This document shows positions 46,911-61,482 of a stretch of 64,000 nt of DNA, piece by piece. The notes beneath the pieces were generated by a model that searched no databases, was not told the origin of the DNA, and worked only from the letters and a program-made list of their open reading frames with translations. The DNA comes from Prochlorococcus sp. MIT 1314. Its GTDB lineage: Bacteria > Cyanobacteriota > Cyanobacteriia > PCC-6307 > Cyanobiaceae. How positions within the stretch are numbered: the stretch's first letter is position 1; each line of letters starts with the position of its first letter. The position numbers and the translations under genes are program-made. The stretch spans positions 1,426,001 to 1,490,000 of the forward strand of contig NZ_CP139300.1 of the NCBI RefSeq assembly GCF_034093315.1. Reading direction: 5' to 3'.

Positions 46911-48200
46911 TCAGCTTTTTATTTCTTCATTGCTTGATTCACTAGTTTGAATTGAAACTTCTTCTTTTTCTAGCAGTGAATCTAGAAATAATTCTGCATT
47001 TCTCACCCATTTATCGTCGGAACTTCCGTATTCACCGGCATCCGGAAGTTCTAGTAACTTGTCAGGTGTCATGCCTTGACCTTGAATATTATTACCTTTG
47101 GGAGTTAAATAGCTGGCAACTGTTATTGCTATTCCACTGTCTTCTCCTAGACTTTTTAAGGATTGAATTAAACCCTTCCCATAAGTTTTTTCACCCATGA
47201 GAATGGATCTGCCGTTATCTTGTAAAGACCCTGCAAGTATTTCACTAGCACTCGCAGTCCCTTTATTTACCAAAGTCACCATTGGTCCATCAAAAAAAGT
47301 CTCTTTTTGAGAAATGATTGCATCTTTGATTCCATTTCTATTTTTTGTCTCTACTACTGGCCTCTCACTCAATAATGAGTTTGCAACTGCAATTCCTGAG
47401 CTTACTAGTCCGCCTGAATTATTCCTAAGATCCAAGATCAAACCTTCAACTTCTTTCTCTTTTAACTCTTGAAGAGCTTCTTCAACCTTTTTGGGAACGC
47501 TTTCGCTAAATTGAGTTATTCTTAAGTACCCTATTGTGTGAAAATCGTCTCTTAATCTTTTTGTTCGTACAGGTCTAAGATCTACTGATCTCCTTTCTAA
47601 ATCGAATTCTCTAATTTCTCCTAATTTCGAAGATATTTCAACTAAAACGTTGCTTCCTGATTCACCTCTTAACTTAGAGGCAGTATTTGCAAGGCCTAAT
47701 TCTTCTGATGAAATTCCATCTACTTTCTCTATGAAGTCCCCACTAATTATTCCAGCTTCTTCTGCTGGAGAACCGCCAAGAGTAGAGATAACTTTAACTT
47801 TATTACTTTCATCATCTATACCTAATTGAAGACCAACACCATTAATCTCACTACCAAAATTACTTGATTTCAGAAGTTCATAATCTTTTGGGCGTAAAAT
47901 TCTTGTATAAGGATCTTCTAGAGGTCTTAACATGTCATCAATTGCGGAATAAGCCTCTTCACTTGTTTCAATTTGTTTCTGTAATGTTTTTTGTCTAATT
48001 CTCTTCCAGTGGATTTCATCAAACTTTTCTGGGTCATAAAAACCCTCATTTACCAAGGTCCATGCGTCAAGCACTAATTGCTTGCTATCACTGAGAGCAT
48101 ACACTCTTTCAATGAATAAAAAATTGGTAGAAAAAATACTGATCATTAATACAGTGATCAATATTTTGAATGTTAAAAGTTTGTTAAAAGATGAATCCAT
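46911..48200 (-). CDS. ctpA: Carboxyl-terminal processing protease
   Basis: This 429-residue periplasmic or lumenal serine protease of the S41 family starts at ATG 48200 with a signal peptide (FKILITVLMISIFSTNFLF). A PDZ domain follows (about 120-200), then the catalytic Ser in NKGTASASEILAGSL and Lys in KTYGKGLIQS. Homologues cleave the C-terminal extension of D1 so that PSII can evolve oxygen. Which Ctp paralogue this is cannot be decided. A longer frame extends into petB on the opposite strand but lacks a signal peptide at its start and was rejected. Confidence 0.92.
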   Translation of the reverse strand: MDSSFNKLLTFKILITVLMISIFSTNFLFIERVYALSDSKQLVLDAWTLVNEGFYDPEKFDEIHWKRIRQKTLQKQIETSEEAYSAIDDMLRPLEDPYTRILRPKDYELLKSSNFGSEINGVGLQLGIDDESNKVKVISTLGGSPAEEAGIISGDFIEKVDGISSEELGLANTASKLRGESGSNVLVEISSKLGEIREFDLERRSVDLRPVRTKRLRDDFHTIGYLRITQFSESVPKKVEEALQELKEKEVEGLILDLRNNSGGLVSSGIAVANSLLSERPVVETKNRNGIKDAIISQKETFFDGPMVTLVNKGTASASEILAGSLQDNGRSILMGEKTYGKGLIQSLKSLGEDSGIAITVASYLTPKGNNIQGQGMTPDKLLELPDAGEYGSSDDKWVRNAELFLDSLLEKEEVSIQTSESSNEEIKS

Positions 48201-48271
48201 TGGGTTAAGTGTTAACACCAAGTATAAGAATTTTAAGTAAGCTCTTATTATCAAAGCTAATTTTTTTTTGG

Positions 48272-48928
48272 ATGGCGAATTCTTCATCTGTTTATGATTG
48301 GTTTCAAGAAAGACTTGAAATTCAAGACATAACTGACGACGTAACTTCCAAGTACGTACCCCCTCACGTAAATATTTTTTATTGTTTAGGAGGCATAACT
48401 TTAGTATGCTTCCTAATTCAATTTGCAACAGGTTTTGCAATGACTTTTTACTATAAGCCAACAGTTACACAAGCTTATAGTTCAGTAAGTTATTTAATGA
48501 CCGATGTAAGTTTTGGATGGTTAATAAGATCTGTTCATAGATGGAGTGCATCTATGATGGTTTTGATGTTAATCCTTCACGTTTTTAGGGTTTATCTGAC
48601 TGGTGGTTTCAAAAGGCCTAGAGAACTAACTTGGGTTACAGGTGTTGTAATGGCAGTGATAACAGTCGCTTTTGGTGTGACAGGATATTCTTTACCTTGG
48701 GATCAAGTGGGTTATTGGGCAGTCAAAATTGTTTCAGGTGTACCTGCAGCAATTCCAGTAATTGGTGATTTTATGGTTGAACTACTGAGGGGTGGAGAAA
48801 GTGTGGGACAATCAACTCTTACAAGATTCTACAGTCTTCATACTTTCGTGTTGCCGTGGTCATTAGCTGTTTTCATGCTGATGCATTTTTTAATGATTCG
48901 TAAACAGGGTATTTCAGGTCCTTTATAA
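48272..48928 (+). CDS. petB: Cytochrome b6
   Basis: This 218-residue, four-helix subunit of cytochrome b6f binds two b hemes and heme c(i). The canonical start is [18 protein letters not shown] at ATG 48272. The heme His pairs are in [20 protein letters not shown] and in [10 protein letters not shown] with [16 protein letters not shown]. An upstream in-frame ATG at 48209 is not conserved. It is divergent from ctpA (71 bp) and heads petB-petD. Confidence 0.98.
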   Translation: MANSSSVYDWFQERLEIQDITDDVTSKYVPPHVNIFYCLGGITLVCFLIQFATGFAMTFYYKPTVTQAYSSVSYLMTDVSFGWLIRSVHRWSASMMVLMLILHVFRVYLTGGFKRPRELTWVTGVVMAVITVAFGVTGYSLPWDQVGYWAVKIVSGVPAAIPVIGDFMVELLRGGESVGQSTLTRFYSLHTFVLPWSLAVFMLMHFLMIRKQGISGPL

Positions 48929-48961
48929 ACACATACAATTAAATTACAACAAGAGTTCCAC

Positions 48962-49444
48962 ATGTCTACGTTAAAAAAACCAGATCTATCTGATCCAAAA
49001 TTAAGAGCAAAATTAGCAAAAGGTATGGGCCATAATTATTATGGGGAGCCCGCTTGGCCAAATGATTTATTATATATATTCCCAGTAGTTATTTTAGGTA
49101 CTATTGCTTGTGTAGTTGGACTAGCAGTTCTTGATCCTGCAATGTTAGGAGATAAAGCAAATCCATTCGCTACTCCCCTAGAAATACTTCCTGAATGGTA
49201 CCTCTATCCAGTTTTTCAAATACTTAGGGTAGTTCCTAATAAACTTTTGGGGATTGCACTTCAAACATTAATTCCACTTGGATTAATCATTTTACCCTTC
49301 ATCGAAAACGTTAATAAATTCTCTAATCCCTTTAGAAGACCAATAGCAATGTCTGCGTTCTTGTTTGGAACATTCCTAACAATATATCTTGGTATTGGTG
49401 CATGCTTACCAATAGATAAATCACTAACTTTAGGCTTATTTTAG
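48962..49444 (+). CDS. petD: Cytochrome b6f subunit IV
   Basis: This 160-residue, three-helix subunit works with cytochrome b6 to form the plastoquinol site; the conserved [15 protein letters not shown] contains the PEWY motif. The N-terminus [20 protein letters not shown] is standard. It follows petB by 33 nt and converges on the invertase gene 2 nt away. Confidence 0.98.
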   Translation: MSTLKKPDLSDPKLRAKLAKGMGHNYYGEPAWPNDLLYIFPVVILGTIACVVGLAVLDPAMLGDKANPFATPLEILPEWYLYPVFQILRVVPNKLLGIALQTLIPLGLIILPFIENVNKFSNPFRRPIAMSAFLFGTFLTIYLGIGACLPIDKSLTLGLF

Positions 49445-49446
49445 GA

Positions 49447-50886
49447 TTAAATCTTAAACATATCTAGATCGTTATTTTCATTTCTTAGAAAATGATTCAT
49501 TAATAAAAAACCAACAATTGTCCAGGTTTGGTAAGTTCTTGATTGTTGGCCAACCCAAGTACCTGTAGGTCCATCAAAGTATTCTGCCCATTCTTGCTTA
49601 GGCAATTGATTAAGTTGACACCAATATGATTCCTCTATTAAAGATTTCATTTCCTCCATGAGAATCACATCATCAGAAGTATAATTTTTTTGATGTAAAA
49701 GAACAGCTGCGCCAAAAAACCAAAGTAAACTTGGCCAATGGCCACCATTGTGGTAACTCCAAGGCCAATTTTTTGGATCTGATCCAGTTTTATTTTGCCA
49801 TTCTTCGACATCCATATGAGGATGACAAATTCTCATAGGCATTTGAGCCATCAAATGCTCTCTGTTATGCAAAACTAATCTAAATAAAGCTCTTTGTTCT
49901 GCCGGTGGTAGTACTCCGAACATACATGCTAAAGAATTACCTAAACTGTAAAATCTAAAGTCAGGTCTTCCTGTTCTAATATTTCCTATTAAATAACCAC
50001 CTCTATTCTCTAACCAGTCTTGAAGCCATGAGGGAACTACTTGAGGTTGAACGTTAAATTCATTGAAGTGTTGATCATCTCCATACTGCTCAGTGGGCCT
50101 TCTTCTTAAAATTTGCATTGTTTGACTGGTAACCCAATAGTGTTTTAAGAGGAAACTTCCTAAATCCTTAACCCATTGATTCGTGAGTATAAGTCTTTGA
50201 TCTAAAAGTCTGCTTACATGATCTGCTCGACTTAATTCCATTAGGTTTATACAACTTTTTAAACATCCATGAAGTAAAACTTCAACTTCTAGAGGTGCTC
50301 CCCATACATCCATAGGCCTATCAATCATAAACGCGCAATCTGGAACAAAAAGCACGGGAGTTCCCTCAAATGTTGGATGCAGAACTAGATCTAGTAAAAG
50401 TTGAATACCCCTTTGAACGCTTTGACTTTTTCCAAAGGCATAATCACCACTTTTGTTAACATAATACCAACATAAAATGGGCCACCATAAACTTGCATCA
50501 GCGGAAGTAATCCTCCCTATTGATCTCTGACCATAGTCTCCGATTAGCTTTCCATTCTCTTCTACGAAACTAGTAGGAAATACGCCACGTGTTTGATAAT
50601 TAGTGCTTTGTAACTCAAGGCATACGCTTAGGAACTTTTTGACAATTTCGTATCGTTTTTGGGTAATGAGGTAAATCATTACAGGAACGTTGTCTCTTAA
50701 AAATATTTCTCCATAATTTAACTTTTTGTTTTTTGTTGGGTGTTCTAGTGCAGCAACACTCCCTATTAGCTCTCCTGATATTTCAACTAAAGTCTTTTCA
50801 AAGTGCTTTTTTGCATTTGTTACAATTTTCTCTTCATCGGAACTTGGTCTTACTCTTAAATTTTTTTGACTAAATCTTTCTGCCAT
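49447..50886 (-). CDS. Alkaline/neutral invertase (GH100)
   Basis: This 479-residue cytosolic sucrose hydrolase of glycoside hydrolase family 100 splits sucrose to glucose and fructose. Conserved stretches include GEIFLRDNVPVMIYLITQ, DYGQRSIGRITSADASLWWP and WSYHNGGHWPSLLWFFGAA. Prochlorococcus makes sucrose and glucosylglycerate as compatible solutes, so a role in sucrose turnover is likely. It stands alone on the minus strand, upstream of the rRNA leader. Confidence 0.92.
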   Translation of the reverse strand: MAERFSQKNLRVRPSSDEEKIVTNAKKHFEKTLVEISGELIGSVAALEHPTKNKKLNYGEIFLRDNVPVMIYLITQKRYEIVKKFLSVCLELQSTNYQTRGVFPTSFVEENGKLIGDYGQRSIGRITSADASLWWPILCWYYVNKSGDYAFGKSQSVQRGIQLLLDLVLHPTFEGTPVLFVPDCAFMIDRPMDVWGAPLEVEVLLHGCLKSCINLMELSRADHVSRLLDQRLILTNQWVKDLGSFLLKHYWVTSQTMQILRRRPTEQYGDDQHFNEFNVQPQVVPSWLQDWLENRGGYLIGNIRTGRPDFRFYSLGNSLACMFGVLPPAEQRALFRLVLHNREHLMAQMPMRICHPHMDVEEWQNKTGSDPKNWPWSYHNGGHWPSLLWFFGAAVLLHQKNYTSDDVILMEEMKSLIEESYWCQLNQLPKQEWAEYFDGPTGTWVGQQSRTYQTWTIVGFLLMNHFLRNENNDLDMFKI

Positions 50887-51490
50887 TTTATTTAAAATCC
50901 CTTTATTTAAAGCCTAATTTATGAAGTCAATATTGAACAAAAATAAAATTAATAAAAAAATTATGTATTAATGGTTGCATAATTACGGTCAAATGGTTTA
51001 GTATTTTCTTCTGGGCAAAAAATTAAATTTTTGCATTACTCTAATTCTATCTAAAGTTTTATTTTTAGGTACAAAAAGAGTTTTTGAGATTGAAAGTTTA
51101 TCTTTAGATTTCACCCAGTTGAAGGGGTTTACCCTTCTAAATTGGTCAGCTTTTACAATGTTGACCTTGCACCTAGAAAATTGAAATACTTAGGAACTGA
51201 TGCTTTTATTGCGTCGAGATTAACTGAAATTTTTTTTTAGTTATTTCAAGATGTTCATGCAATAAAGGTGTGAGGTCCCGTCAAGAATATATAAAATGTT
51301 ATCAATTGCTAACTTTTAGCTTTGATGCAAACGGATCTGAGATCTTGGAAAGTCACTTTAGAAATATTTTAATGTGCACTCAATGTAATCCTTAAAATTT
51401 AAGGAGGCTGAATCTAATTTAAAACAAACTCATTTTTATTTGGATAAAGCAATTCAATTTGAGTAGATTTATCTACAAAAGGATTTGAAC
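50887..51490 (+). promoter_or_regulatory. rRNA operon upstream region and leader
   Basis: About 600 bp without a convincing gene. A promoter candidate is TTGACC at 51161-51166 with an AT-rich -10-like ATACTT about 19 bp later. A GAAGGG/CCCTTC hairpin (51121-51137) lies just upstream. CCTTAAAATTTAAGG (51390-51404) is a near-perfect inverted repeat shortly before the 16S gene. The exact start point of the transcript cannot be fixed by eye. Confidence 0.5.
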
Positions 51491-52974
<1,484 letters not shown>

Positions 52975-53100
52975 ACAGGGAGACAACAAAATGTTTAATA
53001 TTATTATTTTGTCACCTTAGGTCGATCGGTATCTCACATCCTTAATTTATTAAGGATTTCATTTCCTAAGTTTTTCTAGGTCACACCCATAATTTTTCCT

Positions 53101-53174
<74 letters not shown>

Positions 53175-53186
53175 TATCTCTACGTT

Positions 53187-53259
53187 GGGGGTATAGCTCA
53201 GTTGGTAGAGCGCCTGCTTTGCAAGCAGGATGTCAGCGGTTCGAGTCCGCTTACCTCCA
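53187..53259 (+). tRNA. tRNA-Ala (UGC)
   Basis: A 73-nt cloverleaf 12 nt after tRNA-Ile: acceptor GGGGGTA with TACCTCC (one G-T pair), anticodon loop TTTGCAA with anticodon TGC, and T-arm GTTCGAGTC. The Ile-Ala pair in the spacer is the usual cyanobacterial arrangement. Confidence 0.97.
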
Positions 53260-53389
53260 CTGATTACCACCTCTTCCATAATCTGTAGAAAGGAAAAATT
53301 TTGAGTTTTGATCTATTCTGAACGAATCTAGCTTCCTAATGAAATCATTAAGATGCTGGACTCATTGAATTATTTTCATTGTTTTCAGA

Positions 53390-53409
53390 GAACCTTGACA
53401 ACTGCATAG
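53390..53409 (+). promoter_or_regulatory. ITS boxA-like element and 5' arm of a 23S processing stem
   Basis: GAACCTTGACAACTGCATAG matches the boxA-type antitermination motif found in cyanobacterial rRNA spacers. It is also complementary, in 19 of 20 positions, to 56430-56449 just after the 23S gene, so the two can close a long stem that frames 23S rRNA for RNase III processing. Confidence 0.65.
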
Positions 53410-53516
53410 ATTATTTTTTAAAGACAATAAGCATCTTTAATGATGCAGATTTATTATTTGTGCGAATGCATTAATAACAATTCTATTAAGCTGATGCTTC
53501 AATTTTTGAAGTTATT

Positions 53517-56390
<2,874 letters not shown>

Positions 56391-56429
56391 AAATAAACTT
56401 AATTTATTGTTTTTAATTTATATAATTTT

Positions 56430-56449
56430 CTATGCAGTTCTCAAGGTTC
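56430..56449 (+). promoter_or_regulatory. 3' arm of the 23S processing stem
   Basis: CTATGCAGTTCTCAAGGTTC is the reverse complement of the boxA-like element at 53390-53409, with one mismatch. It lies between the 23S and 5S genes and can pair with that element. Confidence 0.65.
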
Positions 56450-56455
56450 ACACTA

Positions 56456-56574
56456 TCCTGGTGTTCATGGCGATGTGGAACCACTCCGATCCATCTCGAA
56501 CTCGGTTGTGAAACGCATCAGCGGCGAAAATATTTAGGGGGTAGCCCCTTGAGAAAATAGCTCAATGCCAGGTA
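56456..56574 (+). rRNA. rrf: 5S ribosomal RNA
   Basis: About 119 nt, starting TCCTGGTGTTCATGGCGATG and ending CAATGCCAGGTA. CCACTCCGATCCATCTCGAAC is the conserved loop region. CCTGG near the 5' end pairs with CCAGG at the 3' end (helix I). It is the last gene of the operon and is followed by a strong terminator. Confidence 0.95.
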
Positions 56575-56583
56575 AAAATATTT

Positions 56584-56618
56584 AAAAGGGTTTACTTATA
56601 TTGAGTAAGCCCTTTTTT
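56584..56618 (+). terminator. Intrinsic terminator of the rRNA operon (also usable by mutM)
   Basis: AAAAGGGTTTACT and AGTAAGCCCTTTT form a 13-bp stem (one G-T pair) with loop TATATTG, followed by TT-rich sequence. On the minus strand the same hairpin follows the mutM stop and could terminate that gene too, making it bidirectional. Confidence 0.88.
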
Positions 56619-57498
56619 ATTTTTGGCAACTTGGACACCAATGGGTACTTCTTCCAGCAATTTTTTTCTTTTCAATTAAATTTCCACATTTGCGACATTC
56701 TTTACCATTTCTCCTATAGACATTTGTTTGTAAACCAAAGTTTCCAATCTCGCCTTCCAAGTCTCTAAAATCACTAAATGTAGTTCCTCCGGAACCTATA
56801 CTTTTTTTTAATACATCAACAATTGATTCTTTGAGCTTAATTAACTCTTCCTTCTTTATTGTTTTAGCTTCCCTAAATGGTTTGATTCCGGCTAAGTATA
56901 AACTTTCATCAGCATAAATATTCCCTATACCTGCCACTATTGTTTGATCTAATAGGATAGCTTTGATAGATTTTGTTCTTTTAGAAATAACTCTTTTAAG
57001 GTAATTTGCATCAAAGTCCTTAGAGAATGGTTCTGGTCCTAATGAACCTAATCCTTTGATTATTTTGTTAGGCGATAACCCTTCCTTTATCCACCACATT
57101 TGACCAAAACTCCTTACGTCAATGTATCTAAGTTCATTATTTTTTTTATCAAAAACTCTTATTCTTGTATGTTTGCAAGGTTGAGTAGATTTATTAATAA
57201 ATTTGAAATATCCTGTCATTCTTAGATGAACTACAAGAAATCCGTTATTTTTTGAGGGTTTCTCGCGAGGAAATTGAATATTCTCATGTTCAAATTTTCT
57301 TAGTTCAGCTATTAAATATTTTCCTCTTCTATCCCATTTGTACAAAATTGAGTTCTGAAGTCCCTTAATAAATTCTTCTTTGTTACAAGGAAAAGCTACA
57401 GTTGAATCCCTACAGACTTCTACTTTTTTAATAATAAAGTTATTAAGTTTTTGCTCTAAACCTCTTCGAACAGTCTCTACTTCAGGTAACTCAGGCAA
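56617..57498 (-). CDS. mutM: Formamidopyrimidine-DNA glycosylase
   Basis: This 293-residue base-excision repair enzyme removes 8-oxoguanine. The catalytic N-terminal Pro-Glu is seen in [15 protein letters not shown]. The H2TH region contains [17 protein letters not shown], and the zinc finger closes the protein (CRKCGNLI and HWCPSC). It precedes no other repair gene, but psaE lies 4 nt upstream on the same strand. Oxidative damage repair suits a photosynthetic cell. Confidence 0.96.
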   Translation of the reverse strand: MPELPEVETVRRGLEQKLNNFIIKKVEVCRDSTVAFPCNKEEFIKGLQNSILYKWDRRGKYLIAELRKFEHENIQFPREKPSKNNGFLVVHLRMTGYFKFINKSTQPCKHTRIRVFDKKNNELRYIDVRSFGQMWWIKEGLSPNKIIKGLGSLGPEPFSKDFDANYLKRVISKRTKSIKAILLDQTIVAGIGNIYADESLYLAGIKPFREAKTIKKEELIKLKESIVDVLKKSIGSGGTTFSDFRDLEGEIGNFGLQTNVYRRNGKECRKCGNLIEKKKIAGRSTHWCPSCQK

Positions 57499-57502
57499 TT
57501 AT

Positions 57503-57712
57503 TTAAGCTTTTTCTAATTCACTTTCAGCAAAATTATTTGTATTCATTCCACCTTCAGTACCGCTTATGCCATTGTAATTAACTTTTTCAAATCTAACGA
57601 CACAGTTATATTTGATACCTGATTCATCAACAGAAGCAACTTTACCTATTTCATTGTACCAATATGATTCTGGTCTTTTTACTCTTACGAGATCTCCTCT
57701 TGAAATTGCCAT
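57503..57712 (-). CDS. psaE: Photosystem I subunit PsaE
   Basis: This 69-residue stromal-side PSI subunit has an SH3-like fold. It starts [20 protein letters not shown] and contains [20 protein letters not shown] and the C-terminal [11 protein letters not shown]. It helps dock ferredoxin. It is unusual in standing directly ahead of mutM with only 4 nt between them, so the two may be co-transcribed. Confidence 0.96.
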   Translation of the reverse strand: MAISRGDLVRVKRPESYWYNEIGKVASVDESGIKYNCVVRFEKVNYNGISGTEGGMNTNNFAESELEKA

Positions 57713-57792
57713 TACTTTTAATTTAACTTTTTAAACAATAACCCATCATTAATAGTCTTAGACAAATTATTCACACATATTAATTAAAAGTT

Positions 57793-58554
57793 CTAACAAA
57801 AATCATTTATTAAGTTTTTTTCGAACTCTTCTTTAGCAGGCTTACCTCCCCTCCATTTTCTGCCTGGTATTCTTACATCTAATTCATTTTTATCGCAGTT
57901 TATTGAAATAATAAGTTTTTTCTTTTCTTTATTTAGTACATTTAAAACTTTTCTCCTTTTAATTTTGTCATAAGATTTATTTTGAATAATTATTGGGCCA
58001 TAAATTTGTTTATCTAAATCAAGTAATTCATTATTATTTTTATTTTTAATTATTTGATAGTTTTCTGAACTAATTGGATCCTTTTTGCGTAATAAGAGCT
58101 TTTCCCCAACTGTTAAAGAATCTGGATTCTTGAGATTATTAATCTCTATTAAATATCCTAAATTCAACCTATATTTGTTTGATATTTCTGTAAGATTTTC
58201 ACCTATTTGAACAATATGATAATTATTTATTAAATCAGATTCTTCTGTGGTATTTTCAGGAGATTCGAAGATAATAAGATTCTGGCCAACATAGATATAA
58301 TTTTCATTTTTTAAATTATTCAATTTAATAATTAAATCTTTATTTATTGAATAGAATTTTGAAATACTTGAAATTGTATCTCCAATTTTTACGATATGAA
58401 TTTTTTTTATTTTAGTTATGTCTTTAGAAATTGATTCTTTTTTAGCAATATTTTCAATTATATTATTTTCTGGATTAGTCTTTTCTTCTGATTTAATCAA
58501 TGATTGATTAAAAAAATTAATAAGTATTGCAATTATTAAAAATAATAATTTCAT
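57793..58554 (-). CDS. LysM-domain exported protein
   Basis: This 253-residue protein has an N-terminal signal peptide (LLFLIIAILINFFN) and two LysM peptidoglycan-binding domains: about 52-97 (IVKIGDTISSISKFYSINKD) and about 109-155 (HIVQIGENLTEISNKYRLNL). The C-terminal 80 residues are basic and end in GRKWRGGKPAKEEFEKNLIN, with no catalytic peptidase domain. It is probably a periplasmic cell-wall-associated protein of unknown purpose. Confidence 0.85.
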   Translation of the reverse strand: MKLLFLIIAILINFFNQSLIKSEEKTNPENNIIENIAKKESISKDITKIKKIHIVKIGDTISSISKFYSINKDLIIKLNNLKNENYIYVGQNLIIFESPENTTEESDLINNYHIVQIGENLTEISNKYRLNLGYLIEINNLKNPDSLTVGEKLLLRKKDPISSENYQIIKNKNNNELLDLDKQIYGPIIIQNKSYDKIKRRKVLNVLNKEKKKLIISINCDKNELDVRIPGRKWRGGKPAKEEFEKNLINDFC

Positions 58555-58626
58555 TAATTTCGATTTTTATTTAAAGATAATCTTTTAATTCAAAATCGCT
58601 AGGGTTTCGGAAAAAATTTAAGTAAT

Positions 58627-60018
58627 TTAAATGTTAAAAATAAACTTTAAAAATTTCTTTATTCTTTCGTAAGGAGGATATCTCAGATTTAAATCAAATA
58701 AAAAACCTTTGAAAGTAATAGATTTTTGATTTGAAAAATTTCGAAAACCTTCCTCTCCATGAAATTTACCAATACCACTCTGGCCAACACCTCCAAAAGG
58801 TAAATTAGGAATAAGGACAGGTAACATAACATCATTGATACAAATAGTTCCTGAGCTGGTTATTCTTGAAATTTGATTATGGATTTTTTTATTGCCTCCA
58901 AATAAGTAGATTGCTAATGGTTTTGATGTTTGATTAATCTGTTTTAAAGCAGATTCTTTATCATTGATCCCAATTACTGGAAGTAAGGAGCTGAATAGTT
59001 CTTTTTGCAAAATATCCGTTTCATCTAATTTTGTTTTAAGAATTGTAGGAGATATTTTTAACTTTTTCTTACTAAAACTTCCTCCATATAAAATTCTTTT
59101 TTCTTTTTTATATCGTTTGAGAATCTCTAAAGTCGATGAAAATTGCTTTTTTTCTAATTTAGATAAGTTTTCTGAACTAATTGGATCTTCTCCGTAAAAA
59201 CTTTCTATGCATTGCTTTAATTTTTCTATGAAATTATTTTTAATTTCTTTCTCTACAAAGATATGATTTGGAGCCATGCAGGATTGACCAGAATTAAAAA
59301 ATTTGCCCCAAACAATTCTTTTCGCAGCAACTTCTAAATTTGCATTCTTTAAAATAATTACAGGATTTGTTCCGCTTAGTTCAAGAGTTAATGGAGTTAG
59401 GTTTTTTGAAGCCAATTTCATAATAGATTTACCTGTTTCGGTACTTCCTGTGAAAAAAATATGGTCAAAATTTTGTTCAATTAATTTTATGGATTGTTTA
59501 TAATCACCTTCTACTGTAAGGAGGATATCTTTTTGGAAATATTTGGAAGTAAGGTTTTTAATAAGTTTTGAAGTCGAAGGGCATTTCTCTGAAGGTTTTA
59601 TAACTGCAGTATTCCCCGCTGAGAAAATATTTACCAATGGTTTTAAAACGTACAGTAATGGATAATTATATGGACCAAGAATTAATACACACCCAAGAGG
59701 TTCATAAATAACTTTTGAGGATGATGGAAATAGATAGAAAGGTGTATCAATTTTTCTGGGACGCATCCAAGAATTAAGTCTCTTTTTTATTAGTGAAATT
59801 TCTTCTTTGACTAAAAGGATTTCTGAAAATCCTTCGATTTCAGATTTTCCTAGATCAATAAAAAGGGATTTTATTATCTCTTTTTTGTTTTCATCTAAAA
59901 GTTTAGAAACTATATTGATCTGCTTGATCCGCCATTTTATATCTCCCGTTTTACCTGTTAGAACTGTATTTTTTAATTTGTAGATATTTTCTAAATGAAA
60001 TTTATCAGAAACTTTCAT
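58627..60018 (-). CDS. Aldehyde dehydrogenase (class 3-like)
   Basis: This 463-residue NAD(P)-dependent aldehyde dehydrogenase has the catalytic Cys247 in FFNSGQSCMAPNH, the general base Glu213 in LTLELSGTNP, and the cofactor loop FTGSTETGKSI. It belongs to the shorter class 3-type group without the tetramerisation extension, which includes cyanobacterial enzymes acting on fatty or apocarotenoid aldehydes. A hydrophobic C-terminal end (KKFLKFIFNI) might associate with membranes. It reads divergently from the GNAT gene. Confidence 0.9.
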   Translation of the reverse strand: MKVSDKFHLENIYKLKNTVLTGKTGDIKWRIKQINIVSKLLDENKKEIIKSLFIDLGKSEIEGFSEILLVKEEISLIKKRLNSWMRPRKIDTPFYLFPSSSKVIYEPLGCVLILGPYNYPLLYVLKPLVNIFSAGNTAVIKPSEKCPSTSKLIKNLTSKYFQKDILLTVEGDYKQSIKLIEQNFDHIFFTGSTETGKSIMKLASKNLTPLTLELSGTNPVIILKNANLEVAAKRIVWGKFFNSGQSCMAPNHIFVEKEIKNNFIEKLKQCIESFYGEDPISSENLSKLEKKQFSSTLEILKRYKKEKRILYGGSFSKKKLKISPTILKTKLDETDILQKELFSSLLPVIGINDKESALKQINQTSKPLAIYLFGGNKKIHNQISRITSSGTICINDVMLPVLIPNLPFGGVGQSGIGKFHGEEGFRNFSNQKSITFKGFLFDLNLRYPPYERIKKFLKFIFNI

Positions 60019-60176
60019 TTTTTATTTCTATTAATAGTATTAAATATATCAGAGGACAAATTCTAAATTACTAGAGTTTTTAGCAACTTAAGCTAAGGTG
60101 AGTAATTTTCAAGCGAGAATCAAATTAATTAATATTGCCTTTGAAAATTCTAATTTTTCCTAGTTAATATATTTCT

Positions 60177-61067
60177 ATGAAAGAAAAGTTTTCAATTAGA
60201 TTGATATCTAAAAATGAAATAACAGAAATTACAAATTGGGCAAGGTTAGAAGGATTTTCTCCTGGAATTGATGATGTATCAATTTATAGAAATACAGATA
60301 AACAAGGAGTATGGGTTGGTTGCCTCGACAATAAACCTATAGGTTCAATTGCATGTATTAAATATAATTCCTCATATGGTTTTATAGGTTTGTTTATCGT
60401 AAAAAAAGAATTCCGAAATAATGGGTATGGAGTGAGATTATGGAAACATGCACTCAATTATTTAAGAAATGTTGATTGTATTGGTTTAGAGGCTGCTCCA
60501 GATAGATTGAATGATTACCAAAACTGGGGTTTTAGAAAATCTTCAATTACAAATCGATGGAAATTAAATGGTTTTCAAGACTTACCATCGAGTAATTTCT
60601 ATAAAGATAAATTCCATTCTTTTAAAGTTGTACCTGGTAATAAGATTTCCTCTGATGCAGTCTTAATTTACGATGATCAGAGAGAACCTAGTCCCCGTCC
60701 TCATTTTCTAAATGACTGGTTGAAAAATTCTCATGGTAATGTTAGTGCGATTGTCGATAATAATGGGATGTGCCATGGATTCGGCAGGATACGACCTTGT
60801 GTATTGGAGGATAATAAGCAAGGCTGGAGAATCGGCCCTCTTCTGGCTGATACTCCCCCACTCGCTGAACTTCTAATCAGGGAATTAGTTGGTCATTTGG
60901 ATTCTCAAATCCTATTAGATTGCTCTAATCTTAACCCTTATGCAAACTATCTTTTATCAAGTTTGGGATTTGAGGGAATATCAAAAACTTATAGAATGTA
61001 TAAGGGTATTCAACCTCCTTGCCCAATGAATCAAGTATACGGACTTGCTTGCTTGGAACTGGGATAA
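60177..61067 (+). CDS. GNAT acetyltransferase with C-terminal second domain
   Basis: This 296-residue protein has a GNAT fold in its N-terminal half; FIVKKEFRNNGYGVRLWKHA contains the R/Q-x2-G-x-G/A-like acetyl-CoA loop. The C-terminal half (about 155-296) looks like a second GNAT-type domain (GNVSAIVDNNGMCHGFGRIR, GPLLADTPPLAELLIREL), as in YitH-like two-domain acetyltransferases. The acceptor substrate is unknown. It is isolated, with a 158-bp promoter region shared with the divergent aldehyde dehydrogenase. Confidence 0.85.
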   Translation: MKEKFSIRLISKNEITEITNWARLEGFSPGIDDVSIYRNTDKQGVWVGCLDNKPIGSIACIKYNSSYGFIGLFIVKKEFRNNGYGVRLWKHALNYLRNVDCIGLEAAPDRLNDYQNWGFRKSSITNRWKLNGFQDLPSSNFYKDKFHSFKVVPGNKISSDAVLIYDDQREPSPRPHFLNDWLKNSHGNVSAIVDNNGMCHGFGRIRPCVLEDNKQGWRIGPLLADTPPLAELLIRELVGHLDSQILLDCSNLNPYANYLLSSLGFEGISKTYRMYKGIQPPCPMNQVYGLACLELG

Positions 61068-61133
61068 TTCCCTTTTAAATAGTCTTCATGCCTTTTTTAA
61101 TAATTTAGGAATTTTAGTTAGCTATCCATAAGT

Positions 61134-61385
61134 TTAACTTTCAGAAGTTTTCAAAATCTTTTTTACAATATCGGCGTTAATTATCGTTATTGCTCCATTA
61201 TCAATATTAGCTACTTGAAATAAGGTCCATGAATTTGGATTTCTAGCTCCTCCAATACAGTTAATAACTTGACCGACCCAATAATTATTCTTCTTCTCTT
61301 TAGTATCCTCGCAATTCTCTTCATTTTTAATTACTACATAATCGCCAGGTCTAACAAAAAGAAACTCAGAAGTTGCTGAGATCAC
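61134..61385 (-). CDS. DUF3104-type small protein
   Basis: This 83-residue protein starts at GTG. The conserved pattern is LFVRPGDYVVIKN, then WVGQVINCIGGARNP and a C-terminal NADIVKKIL. This layout is common in small proteins of picocyanobacteria annotated as DUF3104. They have an SH3-like or KOW-like appearance, but no function is known. It opens the tract of small genes that runs to 63.8 kb. Confidence 0.75.
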   Translation of the reverse strand: MISATSEFLFVRPGDYVVIKNEENCEDTKEKKNNYWVGQVINCIGGARNPNSWTLFQVANIDNGAITIINADIVKKILKTSES

Positions 61386-61482
61386 AATAAATAGCTAATA
61401 GTATACTTGTACTATAGACTGTTATTTATTTTGTTGTCGAGCTTTGAATTAATTTGTAAACTACAGGTAATTTAAAAATAAA

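Noticed and set aside
48201..48461. N-terminal extension of the ctpA frame (minus strand)
   Set aside because: It overlaps petB and adds a basic stretch before the signal peptide; ATG 48200 gives a normal exported protease.
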